Assembly: GCF_001548395.1 (NCBI RefSeq)
Contig: NZ_AP017367.1
Location: forward strand, 1,711,001 to 1,775,000
Direction of reading: 5' to 3'
From: Leptolyngbya sp. O-77
GTDB lineage: Bacteria; Cyanobacteriota; Cyanobacteriia; Elainellales; Elainellaceae
Length of the DNA: 64,000 nt
This document shows positions 46,737 to 55,085 of this stretch, in pieces. Below the pieces are notes generated by a model. It saw only the letters and a program-made list of their open reading frames with translations, made no database searches and was not told the DNA's origin. Position numbers and translations under genes: made by a program. Positions within the stretch are counted from its first letter, which is position 1, and every line of letters begins with the position of its first letter.

Positions 46737-47140
46737 GGGGCAACCTTAGTGAATTCCTCGCGTTTTCTTAGACTTGCCTTGTCGTGAACGTGCGTTTTTT
46801 TGCCTCAAGGAGGCACGCCCTAGCGACACAACACGGCGGCACGCAGCACGATCTGACACTGCTGCACGCTTGTCAGCGCACAACAATGCCAGAATCAGGT
46901 AAAGCAGTAGCTGATCTCCGGTTTTTCGTAAAACCAACGCTACCGAGTGAAAATACGCAGGAATTTCAAAGCTAGATTTTTCTACAGCGTTTTTGGAGCG
47001 CGTGAGAGACGCAGGTGGTTACGAAATCCGTGTCTTTATGCCGCAATGCGCTCTGACAACTGAGGCGATCGCCGCCCTTTCAGCTTGAAAAGAATTTGTA
47101 TGCACACTGGACTTCTGTTAAAATGGAGCTTCGTCATCTT
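46737..47140. other. Intergenic region
   Basis: No gene seen. A partial copy of the TACAGCGTTTTTG repeat lies at about 46981-47005. The rest looks like leader DNA for the surface-protein gene (minus) and tRNA (plus). Confidence 0.4.
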
Positions 47141-47232
47141 GGAGAGATGGCTGAGTGGTCGAAAGCGGCAGATTGCTAATCTGTTGTACGGTTCGAAAGT
47201 CCGTACCGAGGGTTCGAATCCCTCTCTCTCCG
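47141..47232 (+). tRNA. tRNA-Ser (GCU)
   Basis: A 92-nt class II tRNA. The acceptor arm GGAGAGA pairs with TCTCTCC and a G discriminator follows. The anticodon GCT sits in the loop ATTGCTAAT, there is a long variable arm (TACGGTTCGAAAGTCCGTA) and the T-loop is GGTTCGAATCC. CCA is not encoded. It reads AGU/AGC serine codons. Confidence 0.97.
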
Positions 47233-47658
47233 TTCTGGGTCACGAGCTTGATTCACGAGTTTTGAGCGTTTCCTTAGGCGTTTAACTTCTTAGACATTTA
47301 ACTGGCTTAAGCGTTTAGTTAAAAAGCCTGCAACTGACGGGTGGAACCCTCCCTACGGGGCAATCTCACGGGGCACTGCTCCGGGAATATGCCATTCGGC
47401 ATAGAGCATAGCCGAGAAAGGGGGGCGATCGCCCCTAGCCGCCAAACCCGATGCCCTACCTTGGTATCAAGCTGGATACCAGGCTTTTTTGCATTAAGCT
47501 TTTTTGCACCTTTCGTTACATTTATTGACCATGTCAACATTGGGTACCGTTCCGGGATAGCCTAGATCAGGCAATGGTAAAACCCGTATGCAGCATTAGT
47601 GCTGTAGGTGTTTCGTCGATCGTTTCCCCTTACGTTTAGCGACTGTTCTTTTTCCATC
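47233..47658. other. Intergenic region before hemF
   Basis: No gene. It contains the candidate terminator at 47459-47490 and a HIP1 palindrome. Confidence 0.4.
47459..47490 (+). terminator. Candidate rho-independent terminator
   Basis: TGGTATC pairs perfectly with GATACCA across a 6-nt loop (extended by CC/GG), and TTTTTT follows at 47485-47490. It lies between tRNA-Ser and hemF. Confidence 0.55.
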
Positions 47659-48732
47659 ATGGCAACGTCTTCCTCCCCTGAAACGACCTCTCCATCTCCA
47701 AGTTCTACCTCTACGAAGGACACGGTTAATGTGATGCCCCCTGCGGACTCGCGGGAGCGCGTTAGCACTGCGCTGAAGGCGCTGCAAGACAGCATTTGTC
47801 AGGGGCTAGAGGCGCTGGATGGCGAGGGCAAATTTCAAGAAGATAGCTGGGTGCGCGAAGAGGGTGGCGGCGGGCGATCGCGCGTGCTGAAGGGCGGTCG
47901 CGTGTTTGAGCAGGGCGGCGTGAATTTTTCGGAAGTGTGGGGCAAGGATCTGCCGCCGTCGATTTTGGTGCAGCGCCCAGAGGCAGCAGGGCACGGCTTC
48001 TATGCCACAGGCACATCGATGGTGCTGCATCCCCGCAACCCCTACATTCCCACCGTCCATCTCAACTATCGCTATTTTGAGGCAGGCCCGGTGTGGTGGT
48101 TTGGCGGCGGCATCGACCTCACGCCCTATTACCCTACCCGCGAAGACGCAGCCCATTTTCACAAAACAATCAAAGCAGCGTGCGATCGCCACCATCCGCA
48201 CTATTACCCCGCATTCAAACGCTGGTGCGATGAATACTTCTACTTAAAACATCGCGGCGAAACACGCGGCGTGGGCGGCATCTTCTTTGACTATCAAGAC
48301 ACGCAGGGCATCCTGTATCCCATTTCTTACCCCGGCTCTCACGGCGACACACCCGCCGCCGACTACAGCAAACAGGTCGGGCCTGTGCAGGGGCGCACCT
48401 GGGAAGACCTGTTCGCCTTTGTGCAGGACTGTGGGAACGCCTTTTTGCCTGCCTATGTGCCCATTGCCGAACGGCATCAGCATCGGGAGTATGGCGATCG
48501 CGAACGGAACTTTCAGCTTTATCGGCGCGGGCGCTATGTCGAGTTCAACCTAGTGTATGACCGGGGCACAATTTTCGGACTGCAAACCAACGGTCGCACC
48601 GAGTCGATCCTGATGTCGCTGCCGCCGCTAGTGCGCTGGGAATATAACTACCAGCCAGAACCGGGCACACCAGAAGCAGAGCTATACGAAGTGTTTCTGA
48701 AGCCGCAGGACTGGGCCGAGTGGGCTGGCTAG
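47659..48732 (+). CDS. hemF: Oxygen-dependent coproporphyrinogen III oxidase
   Basis: A 357-residue enzyme that oxidatively decarboxylates coproporphyrinogen III to protoporphyrinogen IX in heme and chlorophyll synthesis. Family landmarks are all present: GGGRSRVLKGGRVFEQGGVNFS, HPRNPYIPTVHLNYRYFE, WWFGGGIDLTPYY, the conserved HFHKTIKAACDRH and EFNLVYDRGTIFGLQTNGRTESILMSLPP. The ATG at 47659 is preferred over an upstream GTG, and even later starts (residue 26) are possible because the first ~25 residues are Ser/Thr-rich and unconserved. It acts in the cytoplasm. The stop overlaps the next (convergent) gene by 4 bp. Confidence 0.96.
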   Translation: MATSSSPETTSPSPSSTSTKDTVNVMPPADSRERVSTALKALQDSICQGLEALDGEGKFQEDSWVREEGGGGRSRVLKGGRVFEQGGVNFSEVWGKDLPPSILVQRPEAAGHGFYATGTSMVLHPRNPYIPTVHLNYRYFEAGPVWWFGGGIDLTPYYPTREDAAHFHKTIKAACDRHHPHYYPAFKRWCDEYFYLKHRGETRGVGGIFFDYQDTQGILYPISYPGSHGDTPAADYSKQVGPVQGRTWEDLFAFVQDCGNAFLPAYVPIAERHQHREYGDRERNFQLYRRGRYVEFNLVYDRGTIFGLQTNGRTESILMSLPPLVRWEYNYQPEPGTPEAELYEVFLKPQDWAEWAG

Positions 48733-49400
48733 GGCATTAAAAGCTGGGCATCTCCGGGGCGCGGCTCTAACGGTAGGGGCTGGGTAGAGCCGCGTCCCAC
48801 AGGCGGCGCATCCTGTTGAGGCTGTTCGGCAGCCATGCCAGAGGGCGTAAGCTGGGGCGGCGGATTCAGCACGCTGGGGTTAAAAAAGGCGACAAGCGTA
48901 TTCACCAGTGCCTCGCGCTGGGTGCGGGTGAACTGGTTGACAATGGCGGTGTCTGCCTCCAGAGGATTGGTGGTCAGGTTGATAGCACCGGGGTAGGAAC
49001 CGGGAACCATCGGTTCATTGATGCCCAAGTAGTCGGCAAGGGTGAGCTTCCAGTCAAACCGGGAGATGGGCGATCGCCCCTTGATCAGCGTGTGGTATCG
49101 GATCATCCGGCTCAGGAAGGTATCTTCAGGGTCGACGGTTCCAGTGCGCTGCGAAACATACTCGTTGGCCAGCGGCATATCCGGCAAGCGGCGATAGATT
49201 TCCTCTGCTACGCGGCTGGGAATGGGAATGCCATATTGCTGGGCGATCGCCCGTTGTGCCCCCAGCGGCGTACTGGCATAGCGGGTCTGCGTCGGCGCAA
49301 TTAGCCCCAAGGCCAGCAAAACGCTTGCTGCCATGAGCAGGGCGGCAATCAATCGAGAGAGCAGCCGAATCCGTGCCTGTCGGCGTGAGCGCGATCGCAT
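48729..49400 (-). CDS. Conserved hypothetical protein with N-terminal membrane anchor
   Basis: A roughly 223-residue protein with a basic N-terminus (MRSRSRRQARIR), one membrane helix (LIAALLMAASVLLALGLIA) and a soluble domain (about 45-170, with AIAQQYGIPIPSRVAEEIYRRLP and KLTLADYLGINEPMVPGSYPG). A Pro/Gln-rich tail follows. I do not recognise the family. It lies 35 bp after rpoZ in the same direction, so it is likely co-transcribed. Confidence 0.75.
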   Translation of the reverse strand: MRSRSRRQARIRLLSRLIAALLMAASVLLALGLIAPTQTRYASTPLGAQRAIAQQYGIPIPSRVAEEIYRRLPDMPLANEYVSQRTGTVDPEDTFLSRMIRYHTLIKGRSPISRFDWKLTLADYLGINEPMVPGSYPGAINLTTNPLEADTAIVNQFTRTQREALVNTLVAFFNPSVLNPPPQLTPSGMAAEQPQQDAPPVGRGSTQPLPLEPRPGDAQLLMP

Positions 49401-49435
49401 GGTTCCCCTCCAAATCCCTTCCAACTGGGCTTGCG

Positions 49436-49660
49436 CTATTCACCAATAATTTCTGGCTGAGTTAGCTCGTCCGACATTTCAATAATGGCGCGAATCACAG
49501 GCTTCATCTTGGGATCATCCAGGCTGTCAAATTCCTCGAAGCGACGGCGCTGAGCGCGGTTAGCCACCTGTACCGTGATGCGATACCGATTGGAAGCCGC
49601 ATTGATCAGATCCTCAGCCCGACGCATCAAGTGGCTGGAATCAAAATGAGACCGTTTCAT
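49436..49660 (-). CDS. rpoZ: RNA polymerase omega subunit
   Basis: A 74-residue small subunit of the cyanobacterial omega type: LMRRAEDLINAASNRYRITVQVANRAQRRRFEEFD, then KPVIRAIIEMSDELTQPEIIG. Omega helps fold and retain the beta' subunit and, in cyanobacteria, aids recruitment of the primary sigma factor. The ATG at 49660 is preferred over one three codons upstream. It is divergent from psbK. Confidence 0.93.
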   Translation of the reverse strand: MKRSHFDSSHLMRRAEDLINAASNRYRITVQVANRAQRRRFEEFDSLDDPKMKPVIRAIIEMSDELTQPEIIGE

Positions 49661-49822
49661 AGCTGCCAATCCTTAGAACGAGTAATACAGAACAAGTAAA
49701 CAAGTCAAAGCACAAACCATCTGACGTACTCCAGTGTAGCCAATCGGGTGGCGGTTGATGCCGACATCAGAGCAAAGTTGCCCTCCAAACCGTACCGGGT
49801 TGATCAATCCATCGCTCCATTC

Positions 49823-49870
49823 GCAAATTCTCTGGGCAAATTCTCTGGGCAAATTCTCTGGGCAAATTCG
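49823..49870. repeat. 13-bp tandem repeat, 3.7 copies
   Basis: GCAAATTCTCTGG is repeated three times perfectly, plus a partial fourth copy, ending about 80 bp before the psbK start. Confidence 0.9.
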
Positions 49871-49952
49871 AAGCGGGCATAGTTTCGGAACCTGACCGCA
49901 TGTTAAGATATGCACCAATTATGAGATCTGTGTTGGAGAGGTTATTTCACCT

Positions 49953-50090
49953 ATGGAAGCGGCTCTGTTGTTAGCGAAACTGCCCGAAGCCTACGCAATT
50001 TTCGATCCCCTGGTAGATGTGCTGCCGATTATTCCTGTATTCTTCTTTTTGCTGGCGTTTGTGTGGCAAGCTGCTGTGGGCTTCCGCTAA
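49953..50090 (+). CDS. psbK: Photosystem II reaction center protein K
   Basis: A 45-residue thylakoid membrane protein. The mature part starts at KLPEAYAIFDPLVDVLP and is followed by one membrane helix ending FVWQAAVGFR, the textbook PsbK sequence. The first eight residues (MEAALLLA) are cleaved. PsbK sits at the edge of PSII near CP43 and helps stabilise the complex and PsbZ. An AGAG(G)-type site precedes the ATG. It is followed by its own terminator, so it is monocistronic. Confidence 0.97.
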   Translation: MEAALLLAKLPEAYAIFDPLVDVLPIIPVFFFLLAFVWQAAVGFR

Positions 50091-50152
50091 GCTGCTTTAC
50101 TTTCACGAAGGTTTTGTACAAAGGTTTTGGTTTTCTAAAGTTCTTTGAAGAG

Positions 50153-50182
50153 GGTGGGGACAGGCTTCGTCTCCACCTTTTT
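50153..50182 (+). terminator. psbK rho-independent terminator
   Basis: GGTGGGGAC pairs with GTCTCCACC (one G-U) across a 7-nt loop and is followed by TTTTT, 62 bp beyond the psbK stop. Confidence 0.85.
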
Positions 50183-50378
50183 CATGCCCTATTTTTGCCC
50201 TATTTTTTGCTCAGTGGGCTTAACGGTTCCCCCTTTAACCTCGTGGCGTTCACCCGATTCACCCTATTGGTTCATAAATTGGTTCATGAAAAGGAGCTTA
50301 AAAGGAGCTTTATAATCCGCTAGATGATCCGCTAATGGTCGTCTGCCCCAGTAGCCCGTCAGGGAATGTTGCGTTTAT

Positions 50379-51293
50379 ATGCCAGTTTTGAGCGCCCAAC
50401 GCCTGAGAAAAGTGTATCGAGACAGGAAGGTAGAAGTGCCCGCCGTGCGAGACGTATCGCTGGTGCTGAATGCGGGCGAGGTGCTGGCGTTTTTGGGCCC
50501 CAACGGGGCAGGCAAAACTACGACCATCAAGATGATTGCAGGGCTGATTTTGCCTGATGCCGGACAGGTGCAAATCGTCGGGCGCGATCCGCATCGAGAC
50601 AGTCGGGCGCTGCGATCGCTCGGTGCGGTGCTAGAAGGCAATCGCAACCTCTACTGGCGCTTGACCTGCGAGGAAAACCTGGAATACTTCGGCGTGCTGC
50701 GGGGGCTGTCGCGGCGGGTAGCACACCAGCGAGGCAAGGTGCTGCTAGAGCGGTTTGGGCTGACGGAAAAGCGTAAAACTGTGGTACAAGCCCTATCGCG
50801 GGGGATGCAGCAAAAGCTGGCGATCGCCGTTTCGCTGATTCACGACCCGCAACTGCTGCTGTTGGATGAGCCGACACTGGGGCTGGACGTGGAAGCGACG
50901 CAGGCGGTGAAAGCCCTGGTGCGAGAAATTGCCGCCGAGGGCCGCGCCATCCTGCTGACCACGCACCAGCTCGACATTGCCGAAGAACTATCCGATCGCG
51001 TGGCCATTATCCGCCAGGGCGAGATTGTCGCAGAGGAAGCCACCCCCGACCTGATTCGCCAGTTTTCTGGCTCTGCCTATCACATCGAGTTGGAGAGTCC
51101 GCTCACGGGCGATCGCCTGCGAAAGCTAGATGCGCTGGGCGTTTCAGTGCAGCATTGCACCCTCACTGTACCCGATCCGGCCCTGCTGTATCCCGTCCTA
51201 GACATCCTGAAACCCCTGCCCCTACTGAGCATCACCCGAGACGAAGCCAGCCTCACCGATATTTTTCTTAAGCTCACCCGCCTCAAAGCCTGA
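50379..51293 (+). CDS. Lone ABC transporter ATP-binding protein (DrrA-like)
   Basis: A 304-residue ATPase with Walker A GPNGAGKTT, signature LSRGMQQKLAIA (an unusual SRGM form), Walker B LLLLDEPTLGLD and H-loop TTHQLD. The C-terminal extension (about 215-300) is typical of DrrA/CcmA-type ATPases that work with separate ABC-2 permeases. No permease gene is adjacent on either side. Substrate unknown. Confidence 0.9.
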   Translation: MPVLSAQRLRKVYRDRKVEVPAVRDVSLVLNAGEVLAFLGPNGAGKTTTIKMIAGLILPDAGQVQIVGRDPHRDSRALRSLGAVLEGNRNLYWRLTCEENLEYFGVLRGLSRRVAHQRGKVLLERFGLTEKRKTVVQALSRGMQQKLAIAVSLIHDPQLLLLDEPTLGLDVEATQAVKALVREIAAEGRAILLTTHQLDIAEELSDRVAIIRQGEIVAEEATPDLIRQFSGSAYHIELESPLTGDRLRKLDALGVSVQHCTLTVPDPALLYPVLDILKPLPLLSITRDEASLTDIFLKLTRLKA

Positions 51294-51421
51294 GTAGAGA
51301 TTTGTTCTGGGAGCCGACCCCCCCGCTCATTACACACCAGCAAAGGGGCGATCGCCCACTGTCGTTTTTTTCCAGAAAGTGCCCAACAGCCTTTAGACAA
51401 AAGGAGACAAGCGCCTGTGCT

Positions 51422-51540
51422 GTTATAGCAATACGCAGGTTAGTTAGGACGTTTGTAGTGAGGACTTAAGTCCTCACTACGAGCCTCAACAGCACCTAAG
51501 TCTGTTCTATATGTCCTAACCAACCAGTTAGCTGCTATAC
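51422..51540. mobile_element. MITE-like element, about 119 bp
   Basis: Imperfect terminal inverted repeats of about 30 bp (GTTATAGCAATACGCAGGTT at one end; the other end reads, complemented, GTATAGCAGCTAACTGGTT; both continue into TTAGGAC) surround a perfect palindrome GTAGTGAGGACTTAAGTCCT-CACTAC and the word CACTACGAGCC, shared with the element at 12441-12550. No coding capacity. Confidence 0.7.
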
Positions 51541-51724
51541 ATCCAGACACAGCTTTCACTAATTCTTTATGGCACTCCTGAGAATATCTTCAGCATTCAT
51601 CCCGCATAACAGTAATTGGAGTAAGTAATTGGAGGCGCTTGAATTGGAGACGCTTGGACCCCCTTCAGAATCCCCCCGGTTCCAAGCATCTGTAGCTGAT
51701 ACTGATTGCGGTTGTTGACGCGGC

Positions 51725-51819
51725 TACAGCGTTTTTGAAGCTAGTGAGGTGCGCGGATAAACAAGAATCCCTTGCCCCATGAGGGCAGCGCGTGTCTCAC
51801 CCTGCAAGAAAATGCTGTA
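51725..51819. mobile_element. MITE-like foldback element, about 95 bp
   Basis: TACAGCGTTTTTG at the left end faces a complementary GCAAGAAAATGCTGTA at the right (imperfect). Inside, GTGAGGTGCGCG faces CGCGTGTCTCAC. Half-copies of the left end occur at 12547-12568 (minus) and 46981-47005. No coding capacity. Confidence 0.55.
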
Positions 51820-51971
51820 TCAGCCATAGCAGCCAATTGCCGTGAAGGTACAGATCAGGATTATGTAGAAGCTCATCAGCCCTGAACAGGCGACCTTTTG
51901 GCCCCTTGCATCAGCATTTCGGCGCAATCTCCCCGACCCTTAGCACCCGACCCCCAAAATTCTGTTTTGCT

Positions 51972-53159
51972 ATGACGACTTCCGTGCTAATTCCGCCTGT
52001 GCAAGCCATCTCTTCCCCTATCCCGCTTACTGACCTGGCGCTGCTGCACCGATCGCTCCAGCCCCAACTCGAAGCGGTGCTTCAAGCAGCCATGCTTCAA
52101 GGAGACTTTGTGTTGGGTGGGGCACTGCTCGATTTTGAAATTGCCTTTGCCCGCGCCTGCGGAAGTGAATACGGTGTTGGTGTCGGCTCTGGGACAGATG
52201 CAATTACCCTGGGGCTGCGAGCCTGTGGCATTGGGCAAGGCGACGAGGTGCTGCTGCCTGCAAATACCTTTGTGGCGACGCTGATTGGCGTGTTGCAATC
52301 GGGCGCAACGCCGGTGCTAGTAGACTGTGACCCCGACACGGCGCTGATGGATCTGATCGCAGCCGAAAAGGCGATCACACCCTGCACACGGGCTATTATC
52401 CCGGTTCATCTCTACGGACAAATGGTGTCACCCCGTCAGTTGCTCGATTTGTCTAGCACCTACGACCTGATCATTTTTGAAGACGCGGCCCAGGCACACT
52501 TGGCAGAGCGCGAGGGCTATCGCGCAGGTTCCGTTGGCATGGCGGCTGCTTTTAGCTTTTACCCCAGCAAAAACCTGGGGGCGCTGGGCGACGGCGGCAT
52601 GGTGGTGACGCGAGAAGCCCAGATTGCCGAACGGCTGCGATCGCTCCGCAACTACGGCGCACCCTGCAAGCACTATCACACCGAGTTTGGCGTAAACAGC
52701 CGCCTAGACACGCTGCAAGCCGCCGTGCTGGGCGTGAAGTTGCCCCACCTGCCCCACTGGAACCGCGATCGCCTGCGGATTGCCCAGCGCTATGATGAAC
52801 TGCTGGCCCCCCTCCAGTTTGCAGGACTCTATCCCATAACCAATGTCAGCGGCAGCGGCCACGCCTACCATCTCTACGTGGTGCGCGTGACCGATGCCTG
52901 CCCGCTGGAGCGCGCGGCGTTGCAAGCTGCGCTAGAGTCTCGCCGCATCAGCACGGGCATCCACTACCCTGTTCCCTGCCATTTGCAACCTGCCTTCTGC
53001 TACCTGGGCTATCGACTGGGCGATTTTCCCAATGCCGAGCGCCTGAGTCATCAGGTGCTATCGCTGCCGATTTACCCTGGCATGACCGATGTCCAGATTC
53101 AGCGTGTAGTCGGGGCAATCGAGGCCGCGGTGAGTGCGCCGTTTTCGGTGTCGTGCTGA
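51972..53159 (+). CDS. DegT/DnrJ/EryC1/StrS aminotransferase
   Basis: A 395-residue PLP-dependent sugar aminotransferase. Landmarks are VGVGSGTDAITLGLRACG, PANTFVATLIG, the EDAAQAH aspartate and the Schiff-base lysine in FSFYPSKNLGALGDGGMV. A family-typical GVNSRLDTLQAAVLGVKL substrate region and HYPVPCHLQPAF follow. It makes an amino sugar (3- or 4-amino) on a nucleotide sugar, probably for the surface glycans of this region. I chose the ATG at 51972; the upstream in-frame ATG would add 22 unconserved residues. Confidence 0.92.
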   Translation: MTTSVLIPPVQAISSPIPLTDLALLHRSLQPQLEAVLQAAMLQGDFVLGGALLDFEIAFARACGSEYGVGVGSGTDAITLGLRACGIGQGDEVLLPANTFVATLIGVLQSGATPVLVDCDPDTALMDLIAAEKAITPCTRAIIPVHLYGQMVSPRQLLDLSSTYDLIIFEDAAQAHLAEREGYRAGSVGMAAAFSFYPSKNLGALGDGGMVVTREAQIAERLRSLRNYGAPCKHYHTEFGVNSRLDTLQAAVLGVKLPHLPHWNRDRLRIAQRYDELLAPLQFAGLYPITNVSGSGHAYHLYVVRVTDACPLERAALQAALESRRISTGIHYPVPCHLQPAFCYLGYRLGDFPNAERLSHQVLSLPIYPGMTDVQIQRVVGAIEAAVSAPFSVSC

Positions 53160-53307
53160 GCGATAGGGGATGGCGTTTTAGGGCGCTAGAGTAGTGGAGT
53201 ATTGGGCAGTGGGACGTTGGAGCGTTTAGAGATTGGAATGTTAGAGTAAACTTCTGAACTTTGCCCCTTACGCTCGTCGCTGCATCACTTCCCTCACGGG
53301 CACTACC

Positions 53308-54261
53308 ATGCATTCTCCCCATTCTGGTTCTGGCATCTGGCGATCGCCCTCTCGATTTCAGGGCTGGCTGTTGCTGGGGCTGCTGGGGCTGCTTTATGGG
53401 CCCTTGCTGCTGCACTGGGCAGATGGCTGGCTGAATAAGACCATCAGCATTGAGCATGAATACTATAGCTACGGGCTGTTGGGACTGCCGCTGGCGGCGT
53501 GGCTGGGGTGGCAGCGGCGGGGCGATTGGGAGGCTCTGCCAGAACGGGGCATAGGCTGGGCACACGGGCTGGGGCTGGGGCTGCTGCTGCTGGGAGTGTG
53601 GCTCTATTTTCACCCCACTGCCACAGCCGCGAATCTATCGCTACTGCTGGCGCTGGCGGGGCTGTGCCTCTGGCTGAGAGGTGGGGCGGGGCTGCGGCTG
53701 ATGGCGTTTCCGCTGCTGCTGGTGGCGCTGGCCACACCGACGGCGTTTCCGTATCTGCTGACCCCTTATATCCTGCCCTTGCAACGGTTAATTGCGATCG
53801 CCGCTGGGTTTCTGCTGTTGCAACTGGGCATGGATGTGCAGGTCGATCAGATACATGTGTATGTGAACAATCAAGTGGTGGAAATTGCGCCCTACTGCGC
53901 GGGGCTAAAGCTCTTGTTCACCGGGCTATACGCAGGGCTGATTGTTCTCTACGCGACTGAGGGCTGGCAATCGCGCTTCAAGACAGCCCTGTTCCTGCTA
54001 GGGATTGTCGGATTGACGGCGATCGCCAACATCCTGCGAAACACGATGCTAGCCTATCTGCACGGCACCGAACAAAAACTGGCCTTCGACTGGCTGCACG
54101 AAGGCTGGGGCGGCGACTTCTATTCCGCGCTGACGCTGGGCGGGCTGCTGTGGGTTTGGCGCGGGGTCGAGTGGCTGGGCGATCGCTGGCAGCCTGCCCC
54201 AGTAGAACAGACTCCTCTGGCTGAAGGGCCTCGTTCAGAACCGCTGCTGCCGCGCCGTTAG
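53308..54261 (+). CDS. Cyanoexosortase B-like transpeptidase
   Basis: A 317-residue membrane protein with about eight hydrophobic segments. Catalytic residues of the exosortase fold are visible: Cys in EIAPYCAGLKLL (variation of the E-x-C-S-G motif), Arg in ANILRNTMLAYLHG and His in FDWLHEGWGG. Exosortases cut PEP-CTERM-type tails of secreted proteins, and in many Gram-negatives their genes sit in exopolysaccharide loci, as here. The next gene looks like the associated protein of the cyanoexosortase B system. No substrate with a recognisable tail was found in this window. Confidence 0.87.
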   Translation: MHSPHSGSGIWRSPSRFQGWLLLGLLGLLYGPLLLHWADGWLNKTISIEHEYYSYGLLGLPLAAWLGWQRRGDWEALPERGIGWAHGLGLGLLLLGVWLYFHPTATAANLSLLLALAGLCLWLRGGAGLRLMAFPLLLVALATPTAFPYLLTPYILPLQRLIAIAAGFLLLQLGMDVQVDQIHVYVNNQVVEIAPYCAGLKLLFTGLYAGLIVLYATEGWQSRFKTALFLLGIVGLTAIANILRNTMLAYLHGTEQKLAFDWLHEGWGGDFYSALTLGGLLWVWRGVEWLGDRWQPAPVEQTPLAEGPRSEPLLPRR

Positions 54262-54272
54262 GAGAAATCGCC

Positions 54273-55004
54273 GTGAAATCGCCCCCTGCCAAACTCACCC
54301 TATCCCGCTCGTGGCGCGGCTGGGTGGCGCTGCTGCTGCTGGCGATCGCTCTGGCCGCTGCCCTTCCCGGCTACTTTGGCAAGCCCCGGCCCTGGGCACA
54401 GCCACCTCAAATGGCGAAGTTGGCACAAATTCAGGCATTGCGGCAAAGCGGGCTGAGTCTTCCTGGATGGCAAACCGAGAGCCGCGAAGAGATTCGCATC
54501 GGCGTGCGACGCTGGTCAATGCAAACGCTAGGGCGGGAACCGTCTAGCCCTTTAGCCACACCATCGAGCGAGTCTCCTGAATCTGCAATTCTGCTGCTGC
54601 GATCGCCCATGCGGTCAGAAGATGCACCTGAAATCGATTGGGTCAGCTTTAGCGGCGAGTTTGGGCTGCGGGTCGATTCGCGGCGAAATTTGCGCTTTTC
54701 TGTCAACGCTTCTGATGGTCAGCCCATTCCAGTTAATACTCGATTTTCGCGCCACTGGAACGCCGAGCAGACCTACGCCGTCGTGCAGTGGTATGCCTGG
54801 CCGAAGGGCGGCAGTGCCGATCCGGGGCGATGGTTTTGGGCCGACCAGCGAATGCAGTGGACGCAGCAGCAGCGGATGCCCTGGGTGGCGATCGCCCTGC
54901 TGGTGCCGATGGAGCCACTGGGTAACCTGGAGGAAGCCCGCGCCGATGCCGAGTTGCTGGCTAAGGCCGTACAATCAGCACTGATGGCGGGTGCATTCCG
55001 ATGA
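54273..55004 (+). CDS. Cyanoexosortase B system-associated protein
   Basis: A 243-residue protein with one N-terminal membrane helix (VALLLLAIALAAALPGYFG) and an extracytoplasmic domain (about 40-240) that includes VQWYAWPKGGSADPGRWFWADQ. It begins 11 bp after the exosortase gene, so it is translationally coupled or nearly so. The pairing and topology match the small protein routinely found beside cyanoexosortase B, an EpsI-like partner; its biochemical role is not known. Confidence 0.78.
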   Translation: MKSPPAKLTLSRSWRGWVALLLLAIALAAALPGYFGKPRPWAQPPQMAKLAQIQALRQSGLSLPGWQTESREEIRIGVRRWSMQTLGREPSSPLATPSSESPESAILLLRSPMRSEDAPEIDWVSFSGEFGLRVDSRRNLRFSVNASDGQPIPVNTRFSRHWNAEQTYAVVQWYAWPKGGSADPGRWFWADQRMQWTQQQRMPWVAIALLVPMEPLGNLEEARADAELLAKAVQSALMAGAFR

Positions 55005-55085
55005 AGATATAGTCAAATCTCATTAACACGAGCCAGAACCGATCCTGCGTCAATCTGGCTTGGGTGGACTTTATCCTGCGTGTTT

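Larger units (their letters stand above)
51294..51971. other. Intergenic region with two foldback elements
   Basis: 678 bp without a gene. It holds MITE-like elements at 51422-51540 and 51725-51819. The remainder has a short repeat of TTGGAG(G/A)CGCTTG near 51625-51660. Confidence 0.55.

Noticed and set aside
49673..49918. 81-codon minus-strand frame over the psbK-upstream repeats
   Set aside because: Translation is produced by the 13-bp repeat; no family and no clear ribosome-binding site.
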